Source: Bacillota bacterium (GTDB taxonomy: Bacteria > Bacillota > Clostridia > Oscillospirales > Acutalibacteraceae). Taken from it: a DNA stretch of 41,992 nucleotides. A model generated the notes under the pieces. That model saw only the letters and a program-made list of their open reading frames with translations. It had not been told where the DNA came from and made no database searches. A program made the position numbers and the translations under genes. The stretch spans positions 1-41,992 of the forward strand of contig JAQXJH010000112.1 of the NCBI GenBank assembly GCA_029008595.1, read 5' to 3'. Positions 15,259 through 23,950 of the stretch are shown piece after piece (position 1 is the stretch's first letter; each line of letters starts with the position of its first letter).

Positions 15259-16740
15259 ATGAAGATCGGCTTTGACAACAAACTTTACATGCAAAAACAA
15301 AAGGAACATATTCTGGAGCGGATCGACCGGTTCAAGGGAAAGCTGTATCTGGAATTCGGCGGAAAACTGTTCGATGATTTTCACGCCGCCAGAGTGCTGC
15401 CCGGTTTTGAACCGGACGCCAAGATCCGGCTGCTCTGCGATCTGCGCGAACAATCGGAGATCGTGTTCTGCATCAGCGCCGGGAATATTGAAAAATCCAA
15501 GATCCGCGCCGACCTCGGCATCAGCTACGATCTGGATCTTCTGCGGCAGATCGACGATATCACCGCCATGGGGCTGAGCGTGAACAGCGTCGTCATCACG
15601 CAGTATACCGGCCAGCCGGCGGCCGATCTGTTTGCACACAAGCTTGCCGCACGCGGCATGCGCTATTATATTCACAGGCCGATCGCCGGATATCCTTCGG
15701 ACGTTGACCACATTGTCAGCGACGAAGGCTATGGTTCCAACGCTTACATCGAAACGACCAAGCCGCTGGTCGTCGTGACCGCGCCCGGCCCCGGCAGCGG
15801 AAAGCTGGCCACCTGCCTTTCGCAGGTGTATCATGAATTCCGGCGCGGCGTAATGGCCGGTTACGGAAAATATGAAACCTTTCCGATCTGGAATCTTCCG
15901 CTGAAGCATCCGGTCAATCTGGCGTACGAAGCCGCGACCGCCGACCTGCAGGATGTGAACATGATCGATCCGTTCCATCTGGAGGCATACGGCCAGACGA
16001 CGGTGAATTATAACCGGGACGTGGAAGCCTTTCCGATCGTCCATACCATCCTTTCCCGCATCACCGGCGACGACGAATGCTACCGCAGCCCGACGGATAT
16101 GGGCGTAAACATGGCCGGTTATGCCATCGTGGACGACGAAGCATGCCGCGAGGCCAGCCGCCAGGAGATCATCCGCCGCTACTGCACCGGCCTGGCTGAT
16201 CTGCGGCAGGGCAAGGAACGCCCGGAAACTGTGGAAAAGCTGAAGCTGATCATGCAGCAGCTGGAGCTGCATGTGGAAGATCGCGCCGTAGTGCTGCCCG
16301 CACGCAGCAAACGCGACCAGCGCGGCGTGCCCGCTGCCGCGATCGAGCTGCCGGACGGGCGCGTGATCACCGGCAAAGCCAGCGCGCTGATGAGCGCCTG
16401 CAGCGGTGTCATGCTGAACAGCATCAAGGTAATGGCCGGTATTCCGAAGGATACCCTGCTGATCAGTCCGCAGGTGCTGGAGCCTTTGCTCCGGCTGAAA
16501 ATCGACCTGCTGAAAAGCCGCAGCAGCGTACTGAAAGCGGACGACGTTCTGGCGGCGCTTTACATCTGTGCCGCGACCGATCGGACCGCCGCACGCGCTG
16601 TGGAACAGCTGCCGAAGCTGAACGGCTGCGAGGCGCACTCCACGCAGCTGCTTTACGCCGGCGACAAGGACACGCTCCGCCGCATGGGCCTGCATCTGAC
16701 CTGTGACCCCGAGTTTCCGGACAAAAGCCTTTACTTCTGA
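15259..16740 (+). CDS. DUF1846 (UPF0371) family protein
   Basis: 493 residues, full length for the family. It starts MKIGFDNKLYMQKQKEHILERI, followed by the conserved LYLEFGGKLFDDFHAARVLPGF. The P-loop-like VVTAPGPGSGKLATCLSQVYHE near residues 175-196 and the GQTTVNYNRDVEAFPI segment are also characteristic. The family is widespread in Firmicutes; structures show a dimer with a nucleotide-binding-like N-terminal domain, but no reaction is firmly established. GAGGAG sits upstream of the ATG. The gene stands alone between its promoter and a bidirectional terminator. Confidence 0.9.
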   Translation: MKIGFDNKLYMQKQKEHILERIDRFKGKLYLEFGGKLFDDFHAARVLPGFEPDAKIRLLCDLREQSEIVFCISAGNIEKSKIRADLGISYDLDLLRQIDDITAMGLSVNSVVITQYTGQPAADLFAHKLAARGMRYYIHRPIAGYPSDVDHIVSDEGYGSNAYIETTKPLVVVTAPGPGSGKLATCLSQVYHEFRRGVMAGYGKYETFPIWNLPLKHPVNLAYEAATADLQDVNMIDPFHLEAYGQTTVNYNRDVEAFPIVHTILSRITGDDECYRSPTDMGVNMAGYAIVDDEACREASRQEIIRRYCTGLADLRQGKERPETVEKLKLIMQQLELHVEDRAVVLPARSKRDQRGVPAAAIELPDGRVITGKASALMSACSGVMLNSIKVMAGIPKDTLLISPQVLEPLLRLKIDLLKSRSSVLKADDVLAALYICAATDRTAARAVEQLPKLNGCEAHSTQLLYAGDKDTLRRMGLHLTCDPEFPDKSLYF

Positions 16741-16754
16741 TTTCAGAAACAAAA

Positions 16755-16805
16755 AATACGTTCCGAAACGGCTCCTGTTTACGCCGTTCCGGAACGTATT
16801 TTTTT
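16755..16805. terminator. Bidirectional terminator, DUF1846 / Lrp gene
   Basis: A long stem of about 17 bp with one mismatch (16755-16771 with 16784-16800), flanked by A6 on the left and T7 on the right, serving both convergent genes. Confidence 0.85.
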
Positions 16806-16814
16806 GCAGAACGA

Positions 16815-17258
16815 TCAGTTTTCGACCTCGGGGTCTACGCCGCGCGGGCCGGTGTGGGTGGAAAAAACGATCTGTGTGCTTGTTTTTCCGAATTCCTGCA
16901 GCTGACCGATAAAGGTATCCAGCTCCGTCATGCTGGCGAACGCGACCTTGAGCAGCATGGAAAACGGGCCGGTGACACAGTTGCATTCCAGAACGTTCGG
17001 GCAGCTTTCCGCAAACGGGTAAAACGTGACCTTCTGCGGCGGCTCTACCTGCAGATTGATAAAAGCCAGAATGTGATACCCAAGCGCGAACGGGTTGACA
17101 TCCGCATGATAACCGCGGATCGTTCCTTCCTCCTCCAGATGAGCGATCCGGGCCGAAACCGCCGGCGGAGAAAGAAATGTTTTGGCCGCGATCACCTTCA
17201 GCGGTGTACGGGCGTTTTCCTGCAGAATTTTTAAAATTTGTCTGTCGATCTGATCCAT
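16815..17258 (-). CDS. Lrp/AsnC family transcriptional regulator
   Basis: 147 residues. An N-terminal winged helix-turn-helix (MDQIDRQILKILQENARTPLKVIA, then FLSPPAVSARIAHLEEEGTI) is followed by a RAM/AsnC effector domain with the LECNCVTGPFSMLLKVAF segment. Such proteins bind DNA as octamers and sense amino acids. Start ATG 17258, with AAGGAG 7 nt upstream; an earlier ATG at 17306 has no ribosome site. It is transcribed divergently from aspartase across a 247-nt region containing a dyad, so aspA and its own gene are the obvious targets, with aspartate or asparagine as plausible effectors (inference). Confidence 0.9.
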   Translation of the reverse strand: MDQIDRQILKILQENARTPLKVIAAKTFLSPPAVSARIAHLEEEGTIRGYHADVNPFALGYHILAFINLQVEPPQKVTFYPFAESCPNVLECNCVTGPFSMLLKVAFASMTELDTFIGQLQEFGKTSTQIVFSTHTGPRGVDPEVEN

Positions 17259-17308
17259 GCCGGTCTCCTTTGACTGTTTACCAGTGACTGTATTATGATT
17301 CTGCATTT

Positions 17309-17337
17309 ATTTTACATGATTTCCGGCCGTTCTTCAA
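17309..17337 (-). promoter_or_regulatory. Promoter of the Lrp/AsnC gene
   Basis: On the minus strand, TTGAAG (17332-17337), 17-nt spacer, TAAAAT (17309-17314). Confidence 0.5.
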
Positions 17338-17407
17338 CAAAAACCGAACCGAAGATTCGCAGTTATTTTTAGTGAAAACGTAATTTAATGAAGGCAGACG
17401 CTCGAAA

Positions 17408-17454
17408 TTCAAACTTTCGTTCGCAACTTCAAAAACTCTCTTTACCTTTTGAAT
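17408..17454. repeat. Dyads upstream of aspA, candidate Lrp-type sites
   Basis: ATTCAAA (17408-17414) and TTTGAAT (17448-17454) form an outer inverted repeat. A smaller CGAAA/TTTCG dyad overlaps its left side. The right arm lies between the -35 and -10 of the proposed aspA promoter. Confidence 0.4.
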
Positions 17455-17469
17455 CCGGCGTGTTATTCT
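17441..17469 (+). promoter_or_regulatory. Possible aspA promoter
   Basis: TTTACC (17441-17446), 17-nt spacer, TATTCT (17464-17469). The weak -35 would suit activation by the divergent regulator. Confidence 0.45.
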
Positions 17470-17505
17470 TCGTATACCAAATTGATTGTAAAGGAGATCT
17501 TTGCG

Positions 17506-18933
17506 ATGTCCGTTTCTGAATTAACAAGAATTGAAAGTGATTCGATCGGCAGTCTGGAGGTTCCCGGAAGCGCATATTACGGTGTGCAGTCCCTTCGGGC
17601 AAAACAGAATTTCCCGATCACGCAGCGTCGGCTGAACCCGTGCTTCATCCGGAATCTGGTCCGCGTCAAAAAGGCCGCGGCCGTCACCAACCGCCGCGCG
17701 CAGGAGCTGGACGCTTCCAAAGCAGAGGCCATTGTGCGCGCCTGCAACGAAATTCTGGAAGGCAAGCTGCTGGATCAGTTTATTGTGGACGCGATTCAGG
17801 GCGGCGCCGGTACCTCGGCAAATATGAACGCCAACGAAGTGATCGCCAACCGCGCGATCGAGCTGCTCGGCGGGCAGAAGGGCGACTATTCCGTCGTACA
17901 CCCGAACGACCACGTCAACATGGCGCAGTCGACCAACGATGTGATCCCCTCTGCCGGAAAGCTGACCGTTCTGGAGCTGGTTCCTCTGCTCACCGCTCAG
18001 CTGAACCGTCTGGAGAATGCCCTGCTCGCCAAATCCCGCGAATTTGACCATGTCCTGAAGATGGGACGCACCCAGCTGCAGGACGCCGTTCCGATGCGCC
18101 TTGGGCAGACGTTCCATTCCTATGCCTCCGTCATTGCGCGCGACATCCGCCGGATCGAATGCGCACAGCACCCGATGTATACGCTGAACATGGGCGGTAC
18201 CGCCATCGGCACAGCAATCAATGTCAGCTCCTTCTATTTTCATAACATTGTCCGCGAACTGAGCGAAGAGACCGGTTATCCGCTGATGCAGGCGGCAGAC
18301 CTGTTTGACGCAACCGAAAATCTGGACGGATTTGTGGAAGTCTCCTCCGCTTTGAAGACCTGCGCCGTTGATCTTTCCAAAATGTGCAACGATCTGCGTC
18401 TGCTTGCCAGCGGGCCGAAAACCGGTCTGGCAGAGATCAATCTGCCGGCAAAGCAGAACGGTTCTTCCATCATGCCCGGCAAGATCAATCCCGTGATTCC
18501 GGAGGTTGTTTCACAGGTGGCCTTTGCGGTCATCGGCAACGATATGACCATCACCATGGCGGCGGAAGGCGGCCAGATGGAGCTGAATGCTTTTGAGCCT
18601 GTGCTGTTTGACCGTCTGTTCGATTCGCTGGAATCCATGACGCACGCCGTTCAGACGCTGGTGGATAACTGCATCACCGGCATCACTGCCAACGAAGCGC
18701 GTTGCAAACAGCTGGTGGATGGCTCGGTCGGTATTGCTACCGCGCTCTGCCCGTTCATCGGCTACAAAAAATCCGCCGAGGTTGCAAAGCTCGCGCTCAA
18801 AACGGGCCGGTCTGTGCGCGAAGTGGTGCTGGAGGAAAAGCTCCTCACCGCGCAGCAGCTTGACACCGTCCTTGACCCGCGCCGCATGACCACTCCGCTG
18901 GCCATGCACGAACCGGTCGCGCTGGCGGAATAA
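17506..18933 (+). CDS. aspA: Aspartate ammonia-lyase (aspartase)
   Basis: 475 residues, the normal aspartase length. It reversibly deaminates L-aspartate to fumarate and ammonia. The fumarase/aspartase superfamily signature GSSIMPGKINP is at 319-329, containing the catalytic serine of the flexible loop. The substrate loops GAGTSANMNANE (101-111), HPNDHVNMAQSTND (132-145) and GRTQLQDA (187-194) are all present; TQLQDA is typical of aspartase. Start ATG 17506, with AAGGAG 9 nt upstream. It is divergent from an Lrp/AsnC regulator and ends in a strong terminator. It probably feeds aspartate into anaerobic fumarate metabolism. Fumarase activity is less likely but not excluded. Confidence 0.93.
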   Translation: MSVSELTRIESDSIGSLEVPGSAYYGVQSLRAKQNFPITQRRLNPCFIRNLVRVKKAAAVTNRRAQELDASKAEAIVRACNEILEGKLLDQFIVDAIQGGAGTSANMNANEVIANRAIELLGGQKGDYSVVHPNDHVNMAQSTNDVIPSAGKLTVLELVPLLTAQLNRLENALLAKSREFDHVLKMGRTQLQDAVPMRLGQTFHSYASVIARDIRRIECAQHPMYTLNMGGTAIGTAINVSSFYFHNIVRELSEETGYPLMQAADLFDATENLDGFVEVSSALKTCAVDLSKMCNDLRLLASGPKTGLAEINLPAKQNGSSIMPGKINPVIPEVVSQVAFAVIGNDMTITMAAEGGQMELNAFEPVLFDRLFDSLESMTHAVQTLVDNCITGITANEARCKQLVDGSVGIATALCPFIGYKKSAEVAKLALKTGRSVREVVLEEKLLTAQQLDTVLDPRRMTTPLAMHEPVALAE

Positions 18934-18982
18934 TTTCAATTTGCTTACGTCTTATTTTTCGTTTACCCCAAACCCCTTCTTA

Positions 18983-19027
18983 AACGACAAAACCGAGCCC
19001 TGCTGGTGGCTCGGTTTTGTCGTTTTT
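18983..19027 (+). terminator. aspA terminator
   Basis: A 17-bp perfect stem (18983-18999 with 19008-19024), an 8-nt loop and a T5 tract. Confidence 0.92.
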
Positions 19028-19097
19028 CCGCCGCTTTTTCCGGCAGAAGCTTTTCCTCCCGGCTGCTTTGCCGGCCGCATTTCCCCGAAAAAAACTC

Positions 19098-19126
19098 TTG
19101 AACGGATCCGGAACAGGTGATACACT
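19098..19126 (+). promoter_or_regulatory. Promoter of the DUF3626 gene
   Basis: TTGAAC (19098-19103), 17-nt spacer, extended TGaTACACT (-10 at 19121-19126). Confidence 0.55.
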
Positions 19127-19194
19127 GAAAACAGCCCTGAACCGCAGGGAAAACCGCGGGCCCCTGCCCGGCAGAATACAGGAGGAGCACCATT

Positions 19195-20220
19195 ATGACA
19201 GGTTACGAACAGGCAGCCCTGAATTACGTCAGGCAGCGGGCAGAACCGCGTCATGCAGAATGCCTGCTCCGCCTGCAGCAGATCTGCGCTTTGTGGGACA
19301 ACGACGCCGGAGAGCTGATCCGGCAGGCGCTGCAAAAGCCCGTCACGGTCAACTTTCATCCCGACAGATTATCAAACAACGGAAAAACCGTTCTGGAAAA
19401 TTTATCGGAGCAGGGCTTTTACCATGGGCAGTTCCGCACCGGGATCTCCAACGGTGCGCTGGGGAGCAAACGCCTGCGCTGGGAACAGGAGATGTTCGGC
19501 GGCGCTTATCCCGAATCTTTTGCCGACCGGCCGAAGTACGGCGCGCTGAACATTTTTCATTTCAGGGACGGCGCTTCCGTCCGGTTCGGTTCCTGCTTTT
19601 TTGTTCTGAAAACAAGCGTAACGGACCGGTGTACTTTCTCTTACGGCGACAGCAGCTCCGATCCCGAAATCATCTGTACCGGCGATACATTTGCCGGAAT
19701 TCTGACCGCTCTGCTCCGGGGCGTGGAACTGCACAGCAGAATGCTGAATCAGGGCGTTTCCACACAGCAGGAGGCCCTTGCCATTTTACTGCACCGGCCC
19801 CGCGAATGGAAAGCGATGGGCCGAAACCTTGATTTCTGCATCGAGACGCACATTCACGGTTCGCTTTCCCTGCAGAACGATGTGGAACGGCTCTTTCTGG
19901 ACGGCTCCTACCGCGGCACGGAATTGGAACAAACGGCACGGGAACTGTGCCGGAAATACGGAATCGGGCTGGATTGGATCCCCGAAAGACAGATCGGCCT
20001 GGATGAGGTCGGCCGCCTGTTCCGTGGGCCGGAGCTGCCGCCCTTTGCCGAAAAGATCGACCGGCTGTTCGGCGGCGGGGGCGTGATCAATGCCTGTCTG
20101 ATCGGGAAGGCCGCACGCGACAGCATCGCGCACCCCGAACGATGGAACGATTCCGGCACACCTGCTCAGGTGTTTCAGCTGACCAAACAGCTCTGGCACA
20201 CCGTTGGGTATTTCGGGTAA
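19195..20220 (+). CDS. DUF3626 domain protein, function unknown
   Basis: 341 residues with the conserved blocks of DUF3626 in order: VTVNFHPDR (about 50), FYHGQFRTGISNG (about 75-87), LRWEQEMFGGAYP (about 94-106), RPKYGALN (about 112-119), RFGSCFFVLK (about 130-139) and FSYGDSS (about 147-153). A second half begins FCIETHIHGSLSL and carries an acidic WIPERQIGLDEVGR region. The arrangement of conserved polar blocks suggests an enzyme, but no reaction is known to me. AGGAGG lies 8 nt before the ATG. The gene has its own promoter and stands alone. It converges on csoR with 34 nt between stops. Confidence 0.8.
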   Translation: MTGYEQAALNYVRQRAEPRHAECLLRLQQICALWDNDAGELIRQALQKPVTVNFHPDRLSNNGKTVLENLSEQGFYHGQFRTGISNGALGSKRLRWEQEMFGGAYPESFADRPKYGALNIFHFRDGASVRFGSCFFVLKTSVTDRCTFSYGDSSSDPEIICTGDTFAGILTALLRGVELHSRMLNQGVSTQQEALAILLHRPREWKAMGRNLDFCIETHIHGSLSLQNDVERLFLDGSYRGTELEQTARELCRKYGIGLDWIPERQIGLDEVGRLFRGPELPPFAEKIDRLFGGGGVINACLIGKAARDSIAHPERWNDSGTPAQVFQLTKQLWHTVGYFG

Positions 20221-20254
20221 GCGGATCCGTCGCAGCTTTTGGATGACCGGCCGA

Positions 20255-20518
20255 TTACCGGTTCACCTTTTCCAGCAGGGAAATGATCTCGTCGATTTTT
20301 TCCTCTTCTTTTCCCTGTTCAAAGGCTTCTTTGACGCAATGGCTCATGTGCGCCTGCAGGATCTCGCGGTTTGCTTTGCGAAGGATCGCCTCGGTTGCCA
20401 TCAGCTGGTTGGAAATATCGATGCAGTAGCGGTTTTCTTCCACCATGCGCAGCAATCCGTCGAGCTGGCCCCGGGCGGTTTTCAGCAGCCGCAGGATCTT
20501 TGCCTGATCTGCCATCAT
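20255..20518 (-). CDS. csoR: CsoR-type copper-sensing repressor
   Basis: 87 residues, all-helical DUF156/CsoR-RcnR fold. The Cu(I)-binding triad is complete at Cys32, His57 and Cys61 (RYCID and HMSHC), the pattern of true CsoR rather than the Ni/Co sensor RcnR or the formaldehyde sensor FrmR. When copper binds, it leaves the DNA and frees the operon. It is downstream of copA by 35 nt on the same strand, so it is in its own regulon, and a matching GC-rich dyad lies in the copA promoter region. AAAGGGGG precedes ATG 20518. Confidence 0.92.
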   Translation of the reverse strand: MMADQAKILRLLKTARGQLDGLLRMVEENRYCIDISNQLMATEAILRKANREILQAHMSHCVKEAFEQGKEEEKIDEIISLLEKVNR

Positions 20519-20553
20519 TGCTTTTTCCCCCTTTGCTTTTGCCTGCTGCAGCT

Positions 20554-20784
20554 TCAGCCGAAGATTCCTCTTTTTTCGGTCACTGTACCGGGCTGAAACC
20601 CCGCCTGTTCCACCGCTTTCTGCAAGGACTGATCCTCCACCGGCGCCGAAAGCGTGACCGTCGCCGTTTTCTTTTTCAGATCAACGACTGCGGAAGAGAC
20701 GCCCTCGACCGCGGAAAGCGCTTTTTCCACGCTCATTTTGCAATGCTCACAATGCATTCCCTCTACGGTAATCACTTTTTTCAT
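20554..20784 (-). CDS. Candidate nested CopZ-like copper chaperone, internal start in copA
   Basis: Met792 of the ATPase is preceded by a perfect AGGAGG (20793-20798 on the plus coordinates) with an ideal 8-nt spacing, in frame. Initiation here would yield a free 76-residue protein, [15 protein letters not shown] followed by a full beta-alpha-beta-beta-alpha-beta HMA fold. That is the size and sequence type of CopZ, which ferries Cu(I) to CopA. No separate copZ is in the operon. The sequence shows the ribosome site and start; use of the start is inferred. The ribosome-site codons (Gln-Glu-Asp) fall in a flexible linker where their sequence is otherwise unconstrained, which makes chance retention less likely. 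Confidence 0.5.
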   Translation of the reverse strand: MKKVITVEGMHCEHCKMSVEKALSAVEGVSSAVVDLKKKTATVTLSAPVEDQSLQKAVEQAGFQPGTVTEKRGIFG

Positions 20785-23157
20785 ACGACCATCCTCCTGA
20801 TCTTCCGTTAAAAATTGATTGATTTCCCCGTCCGCCCCGGATTCCGGAGCGGACGTTTCTTCACTGAACGAAGGCTTGAACCAGCGCAGGCGCAGAGCAT
20901 TCGCCACCACGCAGACGGAGCTGAAGCTCATGGCCGCCGCCGCAAACATCGGGCTGAGCTGCCAGCCGGTAATCGAAATAAAAACGCCGGCCGCGAGCGG
21001 GATCCCCAAAGAATTGTAAAAGAACGCCCAGAACAGATTTTCGCGGATGTTGCGGATCACGGCGCGGCTGAGCTGAAATGCGGCAACCGCATCGAGCAGG
21101 TCGCTCTTCATCAGCACGATATCCGCCGATTCAATGGCGACGTCGGTTCCTGCGCCGATCGCAATACCGACATCTGCACGCGATAACGCAGGCGCATCGT
21201 TGATACCGTCGCCGATCATCGCGACCGTTGTGCCGTCCTGCTGCAGCGAACGGATCACGCTTTCCTTTTGCTGCGGCAGTACCTCCGCCACAACGCGGTC
21301 GATGGAAAGCCTGCAGCGGATCGCCTCGGCCGTCTGCCTTCGGTCACCGGTCAGCATTACGACCTGCATCCCCATCTTCTGCAGGGAACGCACGGCACGC
21401 TCGCTCGTCGGCTTGAGCACGTCCGCTGCGCCGATCACACCGAGCAAATGCGCTCCGGAAGCAAACCACAGCGGTGTTTTCCCGTCCTTCTCCAGCTCCA
21501 GCGCCTGCTCCTGCAGTTCTGACGTATCGACCGACGCTTCCCGCAGCATGGCTTCATTGCCCGCCAACAGCTTTTTTCCGCGCACAAGCGCCGAAACGCC
21601 CCGGCCCGGCTGAGCCTCAAATTCTTCTGCCTCCAGCAGCGGGATCCCGTCTGCTGCGGCTGCTTCCAGAACGGCCTCCGCCAGCGGGTGTTCGGAACGG
21701 CTTTCCACCGATGCGGCAAGCTGCAGCAGTTCCTGCCGGGAAAATCCGCCCGCCGGAAGAATATCTGTCACGCGCGGCTTTCCCTGCGTGACCGTACCCG
21801 TTTTATCGAGTACGACGGTTCTGACCAGATGCGCCGTTTCCAGCGCTTCGGCCGATTTGATCAGGATCCCGTTCTGGGCTCCCTTTCCTGTACCGACCAT
21901 AATGGCGACCGGCGTTGCAAGCCCCAGCGCACAGGGACACGAAATGACCAGAACCGAAATTCCGCTTGTGAGCGCAAATTCCGCCCCTTTGCCAAGCAGC
22001 AGCCAGACCGCTGCTGTGAGCAGCGCGATCGTCATGACGACCGGCACAAACACGCCGCTGATTTTGTCTGCCAGCTTTGCGATCGGCGCTTTGGAGGACG
22101 ACGCTTCCTCCACCAGATGGATGATCTGGGAAAGAACCGTATCCTCTCCCACCTTTTCGGCGCGAAACTGCAGATATCCCGTTTTATTGACGGTCGCTCC
22201 GGTCACGGAATCGCCCGCGTGTTTTTCCGCCGGGATGCTTTCCCCGGTCACTGCCGATTCATCGACCGCCGAGCTTCCCTGCGTCACCACACCGTCTGCC
22301 GGGATGATCTGCCCCGGACGTACCACGACGATATCTCCGACCGCAACCTGTTCGGCCGGAACGGTGATCTCGCGCCCGCCGCGGAGAACCACGGCCGTTT
22401 TCGGCGCCAGCCCGATCAATTTTTCGATTGCCTCGCCGGTCTTCCGACGGGAACGCGATTCACAATATTTGCCGAGTGTGATCAGCGTCAGGATCATTCC
22501 GGCCGATTCAAAATACAGATTCTGGCTGTATCGCGACGCCGTTTCAAAATCATTGTGCCCCAGACCCCAGCCGATGCGGAAAATAGCGAAGACGCCGTAT
22601 CCGGCTGCCGCCGCTGCACCGAGCGCGATCAGCGTGTCCATGTTCGGCGCACGGTGCCAAAGACTCCGGAATCCGCCGGAAAAATAATTTCTGTTCACCA
22701 GCAGGATCGGCAGCAGCAGCAAAAACTGCGAAAACGCAAAGTTGACCGCATTTTCAGGCCCGTGCAGCCAGGAATCCAGAAACGCCGGCGTCGGCCGGCC
22801 GATTGCCATAAACAGCATATGGTACATGGATATCACCATCATGGGGATCAGGCACGCAAACGAGACCCAAAGCCGCATCTGAAACGACAACTGGCCTGCC
22901 GTTTTGCAGCCTGCTGCTGCAGAGATACTGCCCTTTGCAGCTGCCTGATCCGGCAGCGACGCGCCGTAGCCCGCCTGCTCCACGGCACGAATCACCGCGT
23001 CATCCTCCGCCTGCTCTCCGGAAAACGTGACCGTCACGCTGTTGGTCAGCAGACTGACCTCTGCCTTTTCCACCTGCGGCAGCGCGGTCACGGCCTTTTC
23101 CACATGCGCCGAGCAGGAAGCACACGTCATCCCCGAAACAAGATATCTTTTCTTCAT
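20554..23157 (-). CDS. copA: Copper-exporting P-type ATPase with N- and C-terminal HMA domains
   Basis: 867 residues. N-terminal HMA domain (GMTCASC, Cys12/Cys15); transport helices with the Cu(I) motif CPC at 407-409; phosphorylation site DKTGT from Asp451; nucleotide-domain HP at 490-491; TGD at 603-605; GDGIND at 649-654; Tyr714/Asn715 and Met743/Ser747 in the last helices. This set defines a PIB-1 Cu(I) exporter. After the last helix (ending about 761) comes a 30-residue acidic linker, then a complete second HMA domain (GMHCEHC, Cys803/Cys806) of 76 residues. Start ATG 23157, with AAGGAG 7 nt upstream; promoter and CsoR box lie just before. It is co-transcribed with csoR. Confidence 0.95.
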   Translation of the reverse strand: MKKRYLVSGMTCASCSAHVEKAVTALPQVEKAEVSLLTNSVTVTFSGEQAEDDAVIRAVEQAGYGASLPDQAAAKGSISAAAGCKTAGQLSFQMRLWVSFACLIPMMVISMYHMLFMAIGRPTPAFLDSWLHGPENAVNFAFSQFLLLLPILLVNRNYFSGGFRSLWHRAPNMDTLIALGAAAAAGYGVFAIFRIGWGLGHNDFETASRYSQNLYFESAGMILTLITLGKYCESRSRRKTGEAIEKLIGLAPKTAVVLRGGREITVPAEQVAVGDIVVVRPGQIIPADGVVTQGSSAVDESAVTGESIPAEKHAGDSVTGATVNKTGYLQFRAEKVGEDTVLSQIIHLVEEASSSKAPIAKLADKISGVFVPVVMTIALLTAAVWLLLGKGAEFALTSGISVLVISCPCALGLATPVAIMVGTGKGAQNGILIKSAEALETAHLVRTVVLDKTGTVTQGKPRVTDILPAGGFSRQELLQLAASVESRSEHPLAEAVLEAAAADGIPLLEAEEFEAQPGRGVSALVRGKKLLAGNEAMLREASVDTSELQEQALELEKDGKTPLWFASGAHLLGVIGAADVLKPTSERAVRSLQKMGMQVVMLTGDRRQTAEAIRCRLSIDRVVAEVLPQQKESVIRSLQQDGTTVAMIGDGINDAPALSRADVGIAIGAGTDVAIESADIVLMKSDLLDAVAAFQLSRAVIRNIRENLFWAFFYNSLGIPLAAGVFISITGWQLSPMFAAAAMSFSSVCVVANALRLRWFKPSFSEETSAPESGADGEINQFLTEDQEDGRMKKVITVEGMHCEHCKMSVEKALSAVEGVSSAVVDLKKKTATVTLSAPVEDQSLQKAVEQAGFQPGTVTEKRGIFG

Positions 23158-23181
23158 GCGCAGCTCCTTTCTTAACACGCC

Positions 23182-23231
23182 ACCCCCGTGGGGTATATAT
23201 TGATGATACCGCCTGCTTTTTCTTTTGTCAA
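23182..23231 (-). promoter_or_regulatory. copA-csoR promoter with CsoR operator
   Basis: On the minus strand, TTGACA (23226-23231), 17-nt spacer, TATCAT (23203-23208). Overlapping the expected transcript start is a GC-rich dyad at 23182-23196 (ACCCCCGTGGGGTAT), very close to known CsoR boxes with C-run/G-run arms. The operator position at +1 fits repression in the absence of copper. Confidence 0.8.
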
Positions 23232-23345
23232 GAACAGTTTTGCCGGAAAGAAAACAAAAAATACCGGGCCGCCGGAAAACAGCCGTGCAGGATCCGAAAG
23301 CCGCCGGCCAAAAGACAAATTAATGAACAAATTGTGAAAAACTTC

Positions 23346-23374
23346 TTGACTTGTTTGATGCATCAAACTAATAT
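23346..23374 (+). promoter_or_regulatory. Promoter with a perfect 16-bp palindromic operator in its spacer
   Basis: TTGACT (23346-23351), 17-nt spacer, TAATAT (23369-23374). The spacer bases 23353-23368 are the perfect palindrome GTTTGATGCATCAAAC. A repressor dimer bound there would directly block RNA polymerase. Confidence 0.7.
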
Positions 23375-23443
23375 AGTATCATGCGATGGATTCACCGGGC
23401 AAGCGCGGGGAATTCTTCAAAAATTTAAAAAAGGGGTAGAGTA

Positions 23444-23860
23444 ATGATGCAGAAAACAAAATTAGGGATCGGCGTTGGATTATTGGGCGCTGTCATTTAT
23501 CTGACATGCCTGTTCAGCGGTTATCTGGCGCCTATTCTCCTGACCGGTTACGTATTGCTGTTCGAAGAAAACGAATGGCTGAAGAAAAATGCCGTCAAGG
23601 CGATCGCGGTATTGATCGCGTTCTCATTTCTCACCACGGCGATCTATCTGATACCGAATGTGATCGGCTTCATCGATCATATTTTTGCTATTTTCAACGG
23701 CAGCTTCAGCATTTCGATCGTGTCCAAAATTGTGAACGTTATCGTAAGCGCCATTGATATCCTTGAAAAGCTGCTGTTTATCGGTCTTGCAGTAACGGCT
23801 CTGAACCAGAAGAGCATTCCCGTCCCGGTTGTCGACCAGCTGATCGATAAATACATGTAA
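23444..23860 (+). CDS. Small integral membrane protein, function unknown
   Basis: 138 residues with three to four hydrophobic segments: about 8-40 (possibly two helices around LTCLFSGYLAPILLTGYVLLF), 50-72, and 85-120. A conserved-looking polar loop EENEWLKKNAVKA lies after the first hairpin, reminiscent of DUF4870-like membrane proteins. AAGGGG is upstream of two adjacent ATGs. It is a single-gene unit between a palindrome-controlled promoter and a strong terminator. I cannot assign a function; tight control by an unlinked repressor suggests a stress- or envelope-related role. Confidence 0.7.
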   Translation: MMQKTKLGIGVGLLGAVIYLTCLFSGYLAPILLTGYVLLFEENEWLKKNAVKAIAVLIAFSFLTTAIYLIPNVIGFIDHIFAIFNGSFSISIVSKIVNVIVSAIDILEKLLFIGLAVTALNQKSIPVPVVDQLIDKYM

Positions 23861-23865
23861 CATTA

Positions 23866-23910
23866 AGGGCAGAGAACAGAACGCCATTCTGTTCCCTGCC
23901 CTGTTTTTTT
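23866..23910 (+). terminator. Terminator of the small membrane protein gene
   Basis: A 16-bp stem with one mismatch (23866-23881 with 23887-23902), a tight 5-nt loop, and a T7 tract at 23904-23910. Confidence 0.9.
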
Positions 23911-23950
23911 TGAAAAGAATGCCGGATACCGCAAAGCGAAAAAGAAAGGT

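Noticed and set aside
15253..16986. A 577-codon minus-strand open frame opposite the DUF1846 gene.
   Set aside because: Antisense shadow; the plus-strand frame matches a known family and has a ribosome site and promoter.
23172..23366. A 64-codon minus-strand frame upstream of copA.
   Set aside because: It runs through the copA promoter and CsoR box, has no ribosome site and no protein-like features.
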